From Nitrososphaerota archaeon (GTDB taxonomy: Archaea; Thermoproteota; Nitrososphaeria; Nitrososphaerales; Nitrosopumilaceae): a stretch of DNA of 37,452 nt. The number at the start of each line of letters is the position of its first letter. Positions within the stretch are counted from its first letter, which is position 1. The notes under the pieces are model-generated. The model ran no database searches, was not told the origin of the DNA, and was given only the letters and a program-made list of their open reading frames with translations. Shown one piece after another: positions 30,381-37,452 of the stretch. Made by a program: the position numbers and the translations under genes. The DNA is taken from the NCBI GenBank assembly GCA_022562615.1, contig JADFOW010000007.1, positions 1-37,452 of the forward strand, written 5' to 3'.

Positions 30381-31232
30381 AAATCCGTATTTTTTTTCCA
30401 GTTTTCTAAACTTGGGTAATTCAACCAAGTCATTGAACTGATCAAAACCCACAACTTTTTGCTTAAATTTGGAAGTAGTTCCCGATTTTTTTAGCTCTTT
30501 TAGTATATCCATTGTTGCAAAAGTATTTGCGAATAATACCGATAAAGGATACAAAATAATTTTAAATCCCATTTTGTACAACGCATCGGCAGAACTTAGT
30601 GGGGTTGCACCACCTTCAATCATGTTTGCTACAAGTGGTGCATTAATTGACTTTCCAATTTTTTTCATTTCATCAATTGACTTAGGTGCTTCAATAAACA
30701 CCACATCTGCCCCTGTCTTTTTATTTTGAAGCCCTCTTTCTATTGCATTATCTAGTCCTTCAGTTGCACGTGCGTCGGTTCTGGCAACAATTATGAAGTC
30801 TTTACTTTGTCTTGCATCAATTGCTGCACCAAGTTTTTCAGTATACTCTTCTTGTGAGATAACTTCTTTTCCCTGCATGTGACCACATCTTTTCGGCCAT
30901 CTTTGGTCTTCTAGAAAAATTCCAGAAGCTCCGGAAGCTTCTAACTCTTGTACTAATTTCCAAACACTTAGAGCATTACCATATCCCGTGTCTGCATCAA
31001 CGATTACTGGAATAGATACTGCTCGACAGATTCTTCTTGCATTATCTACAGTTTCTGTTGCTCCAATAAACCCAAAATCAGGCATTCCAAACAGAGTAGC
31101 TGAAGTACCATAACCTGTCTGAAACATTGCCTCAAATCCAACCTTTTCTGCAATTTTTGCCCCAATTGCATCATAAACTCCTGGGATTACAATCGGCTTG
31201 CTTGATCTCAGCATTTTCTTGAGGTTGGCCAT
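30366..31232 (-). CDS. Isocitrate lyase/PEP mutase family enzyme
   Basis: A 288-residue TIM-barrel enzyme. Metal and substrate residues appear in VDADTGYGN (78-86), FLEDQRWPKRCGH (Glu108, catalytic Cys in KRCGH 114-118), IVARTDARA and VFIEAPKS. KRCGH is the loop signature of 2-methylisocitrate lyase and relatives, so cleavage of a 2-alkylmalate-like compound to pyruvate or glyoxylate plus a dicarboxylate is likely. Oxaloacetate decarboxylase or carboxyphosphonoenolpyruvate mutase activity is possible, since specificity is not readable. Monocistronic. Confidence 0.85.
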   Translation of the reverse strand: MANLKKMLRSSKPIVIPGVYDAIGAKIAEKVGFEAMFQTGYGTSATLFGMPDFGFIGATETVDNARRICRAVSIPVIVDADTGYGNALSVWKLVQELEASGASGIFLEDQRWPKRCGHMQGKEVISQEEYTEKLGAAIDARQSKDFIIVARTDARATEGLDNAIERGLQNKKTGADVVFIEAPKSIDEMKKIGKSINAPLVANMIEGGATPLSSADALYKMGFKIILYPLSVLFANTFATMDILKELKKSGTTSKFKQKVVGFDQFNDLVELPKFRKLEKKYGFKKME

Positions 31233-31424
31233 AAGATGAACTTTATTCGGGATTATTTATGATTTAGACTTTTTATGTTGAAAAAATTTTAGACATTAAC
31301 TGTAGATTTTACGGGGGGAAACATGTTAACGAGTTTATCAACTATCAATAAAAAGGTCATTCCCCATGCGTGATTTTAACCAAGAACTAGGTATGGCATG
31401 GGTTATTATTTTTTAGAGATTTCA

Positions 31425-31447
31425 TATTCTCATCCTTCCCAAAAAAT
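31425..31447 (+). repeat. Dispersed repeat copy 6
   Basis: ATATTCTCATCCTTCCCAAA plus AAA, matching copy 4 over its first 22 or so bases and then diverging. It lies about 25 bp beyond the stop of the PadR gene. Confidence 0.6.
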
Positions 31448-31471
31448 CTGCCTAAAAAACCCGAAGTGTAG

Positions 31472-31984
31472 TTATTCTATTTTGATATGTCTTCTTTTCT
31501 TTTTGGTATCTTGCCCATTAATCTTTTTTAATTCATTTTCTAGAAATGTTTTGTACTTTACAGTTTCTTCTTCAGTCATGTGTGCGACATTAGAACTAAG
31601 AATTGAACCCATACTGAAGATTTTTTCAAGTAAATCCATTGCGACAAATCTTCCAACATTTCCTAACCTGAAAAGAACCTCTAATTGTTTTTTGACAATA
31701 TCATTTATCTTATCAACATCTGCTGCAGTCTCTGAGCCTTTTTTTGTTATTTTATATTTCCCATCCTTGGCATGGTCAATTAGTCCTTCATCTAGTAGTC
31801 TTCCTAAAAGAGGATAGATCAACCCCGGAGATGGTTTCCATATTCCATCGGTTTGCTCAAAGGCATAGTCTATGATCTCTTTACCAGTTCGATTTTTCTC
31901 CCTTAACAACTCCAGAATAAAATATCTTGAAAATCCTCTTGGAATGGAACTTCCAACTCTCTGAAACCACTCTGATATCATCAT
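31472..31984 (-). CDS. PadR family transcriptional regulator
   Basis: About 170 residues. PadR winged helix: SRYFILELLREKNRTGKEII, then GIWKPSPGLIYPLLGRLLDE (the PSPGxIYPxLxxLxxxGL signature) and wing HAKDGKYKITKKGSETA, followed by a helical C-terminal dimerisation region. The frame opens at GTG 31996, but ATG 31984 (or 31981) is preferred. A perfect palindrome sits between that ATG and the TATA box, which suggests autorepression. It diverges from sdhA by 85 bp; its inducer is unknown. Confidence 0.88.
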   Translation of the reverse strand: MMISEWFQRVGSSIPRGFSRYFILELLREKNRTGKEIIDYAFEQTDGIWKPSPGLIYPLLGRLLDEGLIDHAKDGKYKITKKGSETAADVDKINDIVKKQLEVLFRLGNVGRFVAMDLLEKIFSMGSILSSNVAHMTEEETVKYKTFLENELKKINGQDTKKKRRHIKIE

Positions 31985-31989
31985 TAGTA

Positions 31990-32005
31990 ATATCACTAGT
32001 GATAT
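31990..32005. promoter_or_regulatory. 16-bp palindrome, likely PadR operator
   Basis: ATATCACTAGTGATAT is a perfect palindrome, 6 bp before the PadR ATG and abutting the minus-strand TATA-like AATATATAT (about 32002-32011). Confidence 0.65.
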
Positions 32006-32032
32006 ATATTAACGAATAGGCTTCACTCATTA

Positions 32033-32046
32033 TTACATATTTAACC
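32033..32046 (+). promoter_or_regulatory. TATA box of the sdh operon
   Basis: TTACATATTTAACC, centred about 30 bp before the sdhA ATG at 32069. It lies 28 bp beyond the PadR palindrome. Confidence 0.5.
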
Positions 32047-32068
32047 TGCCTCCAAAATAACAGTCTAA

Positions 32069-33781
32069 ATGACAGATTCTATCGAATTTGATTTGATTAT
32101 TTGTGGTTCGGGGTTGGCCGGCTTGAGGGCTGCCATTGAGGCTGCCAAAAAAAATTCCAAGATCAAAATTGGAATTGTATCAAAAGTACAGGTCATGCGT
32201 TCTCACTCAGTATCTGCTGAAGGTGGTACTGCTGGAGTTCTTTTTGAGGATGAGGGTGATTCAATCGAGTCTCATATTTATGATACAGTAAAGGGAAGCG
32301 ACTTTCTTGCAGACCAAGATGTTGCTAAACGACTATGTGACAAAATTTCAAAAGAGATTCGCCAACTTGAACATTGGGGAATGCCATGGTCAAGAAGAAA
32401 TGATGGAAGAATTGATCAAAGAAACTTTGGAGGTTACAGTTTTCCAAGGGCGTCTTATGCTTCTGATAAAGTTGGTTTCTTTATGATGCAAACTCTATAT
32501 GATACTTGTCAAAAATTTGACAATATTGAATATCTTAACGAATGGTTTGTAACATCTATTATCCATGATGGATATAAATTCATGGGGATTACTGCAATAG
32601 AAATCTCTTCAGGTAATTTTTATCAAATTAAAGGAAAAGCCATGATTATTGCAACTGGTGGAGCTGGAAGGCTGTATAGTTTTGCCACATATGCCTTATC
32701 CTCAACTCCTGATGGACTAGATATGGCCTATCGGGCTGGTATGGCACTAAAAGATATGGAGTTTGTACAATTTCATCCTACTGGAATTTTACCATCTGGT
32801 ATTTTGATCACAGAAGGTGCAAGAGGTGAAGGGGGGTATCTACTAAATAACAAAGGTGAACGTTTCATGGAAAAATATGCAGCTGGAATGATGGAATTAG
32901 CTCCACGTGATATTGTTTCAAGAGCAATTATGACAGAAATTGATGAAGGTAATGGATTCAAACATGAAACTGGTGTTGATTGTATGAAACTTGATTTGAG
33001 ACATTTAGGCGATGAAAAAATTAAAGAAAAACTAGGAGGAATACGAGAAATCTCTATCAAATTTTCTGGCATTGATCCGGCAAAGGAAGTTCTTGATATT
33101 AGACCCGTATGTCATTACATGATGGGTGGAATTCATACTAATATTGATGGAGCAACAGAATTGCAGGGTGTTTGGGCTGCAGGTGAGGCAGCATGTAACG
33201 GTGTTCATGGCTCAAATAGACTAGGTGCAAATTCTACCTCTGAATGTATTGTATGGGGAAAAATTACAGGAAGTCTTGCAGTTGATTATATTGAAAAAAA
33301 TACCAACTCTAATCTTTGGCCTCATCATCTAGTTACGCTTGAGGAAACGAGAATTTATGATGGAATTTTTAGGGGGAAGGGTGATGCAAATCCATATGAA
33401 ATTAGACAGGAGCTAACTGACACGATGAATGACAAAGCATATGTTTACAGAGACGAAAAAAATCTAGTTGAAGGATTAAAGAAGGTACGCCAGCTAAAAG
33501 AACAAACATGGAAACATGTAGATGATAGTGCAAAAGAGTACAATACTAATTTTACTAATGTTATGGAACTTGACTCTATGATTAGAACTACAGAAATCAT
33601 TCTAATAGGAGCTATCAATAGAAAAGAATCAAGAGGAGCTCATGCCAGAACTGATTATACAAAACGTGATGATACAAACTTTTTACATCACACACTTGCG
33701 TACTATGATCCAAAAGAACCAATTATGAAAACACATCCAGTAACAATTACAAATTATCAACCTGTAGAGAGAAAATACTAG
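32069..33781 (+). CDS. sdhA: Succinate dehydrogenase flavoprotein subunit
   Basis: A 570-residue FAD subunit that oxidises succinate to fumarate. The FAD dinucleotide fold is LIICGSGLAGLRAAIEA (9-25); covalent-FAD His46 lies in MRSHSVSAEGGTAG; active-site motifs are VQFHPTGILPSG, ITEGARGEGGYLLN, APRDIVSRAI, CHYMMGGIHTNIDG and GVHGSNRLGANS. First gene of sdhA-C-D-B. Electrons pass to the Fe-S subunit and then to membrane quinone. The next gene begins immediately after its stop. Confidence 0.96.
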   Translation: MTDSIEFDLIICGSGLAGLRAAIEAAKKNSKIKIGIVSKVQVMRSHSVSAEGGTAGVLFEDEGDSIESHIYDTVKGSDFLADQDVAKRLCDKISKEIRQLEHWGMPWSRRNDGRIDQRNFGGYSFPRASYASDKVGFFMMQTLYDTCQKFDNIEYLNEWFVTSIIHDGYKFMGITAIEISSGNFYQIKGKAMIIATGGAGRLYSFATYALSSTPDGLDMAYRAGMALKDMEFVQFHPTGILPSGILITEGARGEGGYLLNNKGERFMEKYAAGMMELAPRDIVSRAIMTEIDEGNGFKHETGVDCMKLDLRHLGDEKIKEKLGGIREISIKFSGIDPAKEVLDIRPVCHYMMGGIHTNIDGATELQGVWAAGEAACNGVHGSNRLGANSTSECIVWGKITGSLAVDYIEKNTNSNLWPHHLVTLEETRIYDGIFRGKGDANPYEIRQELTDTMNDKAYVYRDEKNLVEGLKKVRQLKEQTWKHVDDSAKEYNTNFTNVMELDSMIRTTEIILIGAINRKESRGAHARTDYTKRDDTNFLHHTLAYYDPKEPIMKTHPVTITNYQPVERKY

Positions 33782-34216
33782 ATGGAACACCGAGACGAAA
33801 ACAAAGAGGGCATTGGAGGAATGATAAATCCTCGAAGATATGGTATAGAGCGAGTTGCATACTTGTTAATGAGATTAAGTGGACTAGGATTACTTGCATA
33901 TTTCATTGGCCATATTTATGAAACTAGCTTAATTTTAAAAGGAGAAGTTGGATGGAGTGAATTTTTAGAATTAACTCAAACTACTGAAGGTCATGTTCTT
34001 TTGGCTATTGTAATTGCGATGTGTGTTTTTCACACTGTAAATGGAATTCGAGTAATGCTTGGAGAGGGAGGAGTCGGAGTTGGAAAACCTGCAAGACCTG
34101 ACTATCCATATATTCCAGCATCCCAAAATGTCAAACACAAGATAGGTATCTATTCGGCAATAGTCTTAGCAGCAATTGCAATGCTATATGGTCTTGGAGT
34201 AATGTTTGGTGAGTAA
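33782..34216 (+). CDS. sdhC: Succinate dehydrogenase cytochrome b/membrane subunit C
   Basis: A 144-residue membrane anchor with three helices (about 26-50, 70-95, 120-142). RLSGLGLLAYFIGHIYE (31-47) has the Arg/Ser of the SdhC quinone site, and His84 in CVFHTVNGIRVML (with His44 or His71) is a candidate heme ligand. Starts with no gap after sdhA, ends one base before the sdhD ATG. SdhC and SdhD names are assigned by order and motif; roles could be exchanged. Confidence 0.85.
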   Translation: MEHRDENKEGIGGMINPRRYGIERVAYLLMRLSGLGLLAYFIGHIYETSLILKGEVGWSEFLELTQTTEGHVLLAIVIAMCVFHTVNGIRVMLGEGGVGVGKPARPDYPYIPASQNVKHKIGIYSAIVLAAIAMLYGLGVMFGE

Positions 34217-34217
34217 A

Positions 34218-34562
34218 ATGAGAGAAAGTGTTATCATGAAAATTCATTATGGAACTGCCCTAGCTGCAGTGGCACTTGTTGCAGTTCATATTTTGATGCG
34301 TCTAACACTGAACTTTGCTGAATCCTTAGAATATGAAAATGTAATTGCAAACTATCAATTTATACCATATGCAGGAATGCTAGAAATAATTTTGATTCTT
34401 TTGTCAATACACGGATTCAACGGATTGAGAGTTATTTTGTTGGAATTAAAGCAAGGAAAAGTATATGAAAAAGCGGTATCATATGGTTGTGTAGCAGCTA
34501 TGGTAGGATTAATTGCCTATGGTTCACGAACGATATTAATGGTAAACATGGGGATGGTATAG
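34218..34562 (+). CDS. sdhD: Succinate dehydrogenase membrane subunit D
   Basis: A 114-residue protein with three hydrophobic helices (about 12-30, 50-77, 88-112). His24 (AVHILMRL) and His65 in SIHGFNGLRVILLEL parallel the HTVNGIR segment of sdhC and could contribute heme or quinone contacts. The open frame extends to 34206, but the ATG at 34218, one base after the sdhC stop, is the natural start. sdhB begins directly after its stop. Confidence 0.83.
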   Translation: MRESVIMKIHYGTALAAVALVAVHILMRLTLNFAESLEYENVIANYQFIPYAGMLEIILILLSIHGFNGLRVILLELKQGKVYEKAVSYGCVAAMVGLIAYGSRTILMVNMGMV

Positions 34563-35330
34563 ATGGCACAAGTGTCAAGTATAGCAGAAGAACAGGCATC
34601 AACACCTCTTTCTCCATCAAAGTCAGTTACACTTCGTATTGCAAGATTTAATCCTGAACATGATAGTGAAAGAAAATTTATGGAATTTACCATCCCATAC
34701 AAAAAATGGACAACTGTTTTGGACATAATTCTTGAAGTAAAGAAATATTTTGATCATTCCGTGGCAGTTCGATATTCATGCAGACAAGCAACATGTGGTT
34801 CATGTGGAATGAAAATTAATGGTAAACCAATGCTTGCTTGCTTTACAAAAATTACTGAATTAGACTCTGACGTGATAACAGTAGAACCAATGAATAATTT
34901 TCCAATCATCCGTGATTTGGCAGTAAGATTTGAACGACTCTTTGAATCACATCACAAAATAAAACCATACCTGATACGTGATGATTCTGAAATTACCTCA
35001 AATGAGAAAGAATTTTTGCAATCTCCAAAGGAGGTAGAGCAATACATTCAATTTGCAAATTGCATTAAATGTGGGTTATGTAATTCGGCATGTCCAACTA
35101 TGGCAACTGACTCTTCTTTTGTTGGTCCTCAAGCCTTGGCCCAAGCATACAGATATGTTGCCGATAGCCGTGATAAGGGAAAAAACTCAAGACTAAAAAT
35201 TATTGACGAGTCTCACGGTATCTGGAGGTGTCATTTTGCAGGTTCTTGCAGCCAAGTATGCCCAAAAGGAGTAGATCCAGCTATGGGAATCCAATTACTT
35301 CGGGGATATCTTTTAGGATTTAGAAGTTAA
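34563..35330 (+). CDS. sdhB: Succinate dehydrogenase iron-sulfur subunit
   Basis: A 255-residue electron-transfer subunit. The [2Fe-2S] ligands are C73-x4-C78-x2-C81-x11-C93 (SCRQATCGSCGMK ... LAC), [4Fe-4S] C167-x2-C170-x2-C173 with C177-P, and [3Fe-4S] in CHFAGSCSQVCP (Cys223, 229, 233). It links the flavin in SdhA with quinone in the SdhC/D anchor. A low-complexity N-terminal extension (about 1-20) precedes the ferredoxin fold. Its stop overlaps the end of the converging MIP18-family gene by four bases. Confidence 0.95.
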   Translation: MAQVSSIAEEQASTPLSPSKSVTLRIARFNPEHDSERKFMEFTIPYKKWTTVLDIILEVKKYFDHSVAVRYSCRQATCGSCGMKINGKPMLACFTKITELDSDVITVEPMNNFPIIRDLAVRFERLFESHHKIKPYLIRDDSEITSNEKEFLQSPKEVEQYIQFANCIKCGLCNSACPTMATDSSFVGPQALAQAYRYVADSRDKGKNSRLKIIDESHGIWRCHFAGSCSQVCPKGVDPAMGIQLLRGYLLGFRS

Positions 35331-35650
35331 CCTGATTTTTTTGGATTAGGACTATTATTCACTTGTTGGTTAATCTGTTCTGCCATAAAATGATTTGAGA
35401 CATTTACTTTAACGTCATCAATACCATCTATTGTCAATAGATTGTCATGAACATCTTGGCAGATTTTAAATCCAAACACCGCAGGACAGAATGGACTGGT
35501 TAAATGCAAATCAACTTTCACATTACTGTCGTTGATATCTACTTCATCAATTAATTCCAACTCTGTAATGGTAGTGTTTATTTCAGGATCTACAATCTTT
35601 GATAGTTCATCGAAGATTTTTACCCGAAGTTGTTTGATATCTTGACTCAT
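35327..35650 (-). CDS. MIP18/DUF59 family Fe-S assembly protein
   Basis: About 107 residues, MSQDIKQLRVKIFDELSKIV then DPEINTTITELELIDEVDIN, followed by LTSPFCPAVFGFKICQDVHD. This is the PaaD/SufT-like DUF59 fold with the conserved DPE and a Cys-Pro after TSP, associated with Fe-S cluster maturation. Proximity to sdhB with its three clusters fits, although it is convergent. I start at ATG 35650 rather than 35683, since the shared TATA box at 35671 lies inside the longer frame. Confidence 0.8.
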   Translation of the reverse strand: MSQDIKQLRVKIFDELSKIVDPEINTTITELELIDEVDINDSNVKVDLHLTSPFCPAVFGFKICQDVHDNLLTIDGIDDVKVNVSNHFMAEQINQQVNNSPNPKKSG

Positions 35651-35670
35651 GTGGGCAAAAGCGTTGATGC

Positions 35671-35680
35671 TATATATAAC
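35671..35680. promoter_or_regulatory. Symmetric TATA box shared by argH and the DUF59 gene
   Basis: TATATATAAC lies 17-26 bp before the argH ATG and 21-30 bp before the divergent ATG at 35650. It is the only TATA-like element in the 46 bp between the two starts. Confidence 0.5.
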
Positions 35681-35696
35681 CATTCTAGAACCTTAG

Positions 35697-37160
35697 ATGA
35701 TGTATCGGTCGCGTCTTGGCAACGATTTGAGTGATATTACCTTAGATTACGTCTCCTCAATAGATGATGACTCTGAAATTATTCTTTTTGATATCCTTGG
35801 AAGCCAAGCACACGTTTTGATGTTACAAGAAATTAAAATAATTACCACAAATGACGCAAAAAAAATCCTAACTGCACTAGAATCTCTAAAAAATGAAAAA
35901 TTTGATTCAACTTCAAATGCCGAGGATATCCATGAATTAATTGAATCACTTGTCATCAAAAAAGCTGGTATGGCAAGTGGAGGAAAGATGCATACTGCAA
36001 GATCTCGAAACGACCAAGTAACATTAGATATCCGAATGAAAATAAGAAACGACATTAACATTCTTTGTATTTGTTTACTTGATACAACTGAAGCACTAGT
36101 ATCATTGGCAAAAAATCATCAAAAAACCATCATGCCACTATATACCCACTTACAACAAGCTCAAGTCGGATTATTTTCTCATTATCTTTTGGCCCATGCT
36201 GATGCTCTATTTCGAGACTTTGAGCGTCTTTCCGATGCATATGTTCGTGTAAATGAAAGCCCCCTAGGTGCTGGACCTGTGGGTGGAACAAGTATTCCAA
36301 TTGACAGACACAGTACAGCAAAGATGCTAGGATTTAGTGGAATTGTTGAAAACTCCATTGACGCGACAAGTACTCGTGATTTTGTTGCCGAATATGTTGC
36401 AACGATTGCAATTTTGATGACTAATCTTAGTAGAATTGCTGAAGACTTTGTTCTTTGGTCAACTTCTGAATTTTCTTTCATTGAACTATCTGATGAATTT
36501 ACCTCACCATCAAGTGTAATGCCTCAAAAAAAGAATCCTGATATTTTAGAATTAACAAGAGGAAAGACAGCAGAAATAATTGGAAACCTCACTGCAATTC
36601 TTTCTACTATCAAAGGACTACCCACTGGCTACGGAAGAGATTTACAACAAATAAAATCCTCTATTTGGTCCACATCAAAAACTTCTATCAGTACATTATT
36701 GATTTTAAAATCAATTCTTTTGACCCTACATGTGAATGAAAAACAAATGAAAAAAGCTACAGAGTCAAGTTATTTAATTGCCATCGATATTGCAGAAAAA
36801 CTAGTTTTAAGAAAAATTCCCTTTAGGACAACACATAAAATTGCAGGATCTTTAGTCCAGCAAGCCCATAATTCCAAAAAACCTTTGAATAAATTAACGA
36901 ATAATGAGATAAAAAAATCTGTACAAGGAACAAAAGTTGATCAAAACATTGTTTCAGAAATTATAAAGTCAACTACAATTGTGTCATCTTTAACGGATAG
37001 AATTTCTTTTGGATCATCTGGTTATGCTGAACAAAAACGAATGATAGAAGACCGTATTAAAAAAATTAATGATTATAGAACAAACACAACAAAACGAGAA
37101 AATGAAATATCCAATGCATTTGAAAGTATGGCTGAAAAAATCTCTGTTTTAATAAAATAA
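35697..37160 (+). CDS. argH: Argininosuccinate lyase
   Basis: A 487-residue fumarase-superfamily enzyme for the last step of arginine synthesis (argininosuccinate to arginine plus fumarate). MHTARSRNDQV (98-108), YTHLQQAQVGLFSHYLL (149-165), ESPLGAGPVGGTSIPIDR (187-204) and the flexible signature SSVMPQKKNPD (272-282, with the catalytic Ser) are intact. Two adjacent ATGs (35697, 35700) are possible starts. No other arg genes are in the window. Confidence 0.95.
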   Translation: MMYRSRLGNDLSDITLDYVSSIDDDSEIILFDILGSQAHVLMLQEIKIITTNDAKKILTALESLKNEKFDSTSNAEDIHELIESLVIKKAGMASGGKMHTARSRNDQVTLDIRMKIRNDINILCICLLDTTEALVSLAKNHQKTIMPLYTHLQQAQVGLFSHYLLAHADALFRDFERLSDAYVRVNESPLGAGPVGGTSIPIDRHSTAKMLGFSGIVENSIDATSTRDFVAEYVATIAILMTNLSRIAEDFVLWSTSEFSFIELSDEFTSPSSVMPQKKNPDILELTRGKTAEIIGNLTAILSTIKGLPTGYGRDLQQIKSSIWSTSKTSISTLLILKSILLTLHVNEKQMKKATESSYLIAIDIAEKLVLRKIPFRTTHKIAGSLVQQAHNSKKPLNKLTNNEIKKSVQGTKVDQNIVSEIIKSTTIVSSLTDRISFGSSGYAEQKRMIEDRIKKINDYRTNTTKRENEISNAFESMAEKISVLIK

Positions 37161-37330
37161 CTGTCAAAATATTTCTTTTTGATTTATCTCCTATTTTTGA
37201 AGTGAAATTTGTGCCCAATGACAATATTCAATTAATATTTTTTTATGAAATATAATTTTTAATTGATAGTTTTTCCTTTGCTAATTTGGTAGGCTTAAAA
37301 ATTTATTGATAATAATTTACATGAAAACAG

Positions 37331-37404
37331 CGGGTCTAGAGGGATTCGGACCCTCGACAACCGGATTAAGAGTCCGGTGCGCTACCTGGCTGCGCCATAG
37401 ACCC
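37331..37404 (-). tRNA. tRNA-Lys(CTT)
   Basis: Read on the minus strand: acceptor GGGTCTA pairs with TAGACCC, discriminator G; anticodon stem CCGGA/TCCGG encloses loop CTCTTAA, anticodon CTT (plus-strand 37368-37370). The T arm is GAGGG-TCCGAAT-CCCTC. No intron, no encoded CCA. The 170-bp spacer before it (37161-37330) is AT-rich with no supported gene. Confidence 0.93.
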
Positions 37405-37452
37405 ACAAAAATAGCTGAAGCCTAATGTTGTTATTAATCTTAAGATTGTAAA

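Overview
The window looks like a chromosomal segment of an ammonia-oxidising-type thaumarchaeon (Nitrosopumilales, close to Nitrosopumilus/Nitrosarchaeum). The evidence is an archaeal information-processing set (MCM, a GINS subunit with its B domain first, Hel308, the RFC small subunit, aIF6, Alba), TATA boxes about 26 bp upstream of start codons with almost no leader, strongly AT-rich intergenic DNA, zinc-ferredoxin-type proteins, and families I know from this lineage (a secreted C-x15-C module, CLIATATYG proteins, tiny membrane and zinc proteins). No amo or other lineage-defining gene lies in the window, so the genus assignment is inference.

Positions 1 to about 14,900 are accessory in character. 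They hold many proteins under 100 residues with generous AT-rich spacers. At least eleven of these are small Cys/His proteins, and there are several one- or two-helix membrane peptides. Others are a secreted alpha/beta hydrolase, an AsnC/Lrp regulator with paired palindromic sites, a phasin-like coiled-coil protein, winged-helix proteins, an H1-like Lys/Arg/Ala-rich protein, a CLIATATYG (CFI-box-like) secreted protein, an AIM24-family protein, a methyltransferase and a hotdog enzyme resembling 3-aminobutyryl-CoA ammonia-lyase. A short dispersed repeat (CATCCTTCCCAAAAAATAAT-like) recurs in this part and once near 31.4 kb. One or more genes here look frameshifted.

Positions 15,000 to 37,452 are mostly housekeeping: hisS facing aIF6 with overlapping 3' ends; a tandem pair of zinc-ferredoxin-type proteins with identical core promoters; tRNA-Ser(TGA) abutting the RFC small subunit gene; and a compact operon gins23-mcm-hel308-GlcNAc-1-P transferase-membrane protein, whose members overlap by 4 to 20 nt. 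A leftward cluster follows (nucleotidyltransferase-like, branched-chain aminotransferase, Gfo/Idh oxidoreductase, Trm112-like). Next come a flavin reductase, tRNA-Ala(GGC), a HEAT-repeat protein, alba, an isocitrate-lyase/PEP-mutase family enzyme, a PadR regulator with a perfect palindrome at its promoter, the succinate dehydrogenase operon sdhA-C-D-B, a MIP18/DUF59 protein divergent from argH across one symmetric TATA box, and tRNA-Lys(CTT).

Most interesting leads: the two ferredoxin paralogues, each appearing to have lost a different zinc ligand; the nine-A tract that splits the GlcNAc-1-P transferase reading frame; paired GTTCA-N5-TGAAC sites at both the AsnC gene and a membrane-protein gene; the ammonia-lyase-like hotdog protein; the dense set of tiny zinc proteins; and the dispersed repeat. 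All calls are read by eye from the sequence; no database search was run.
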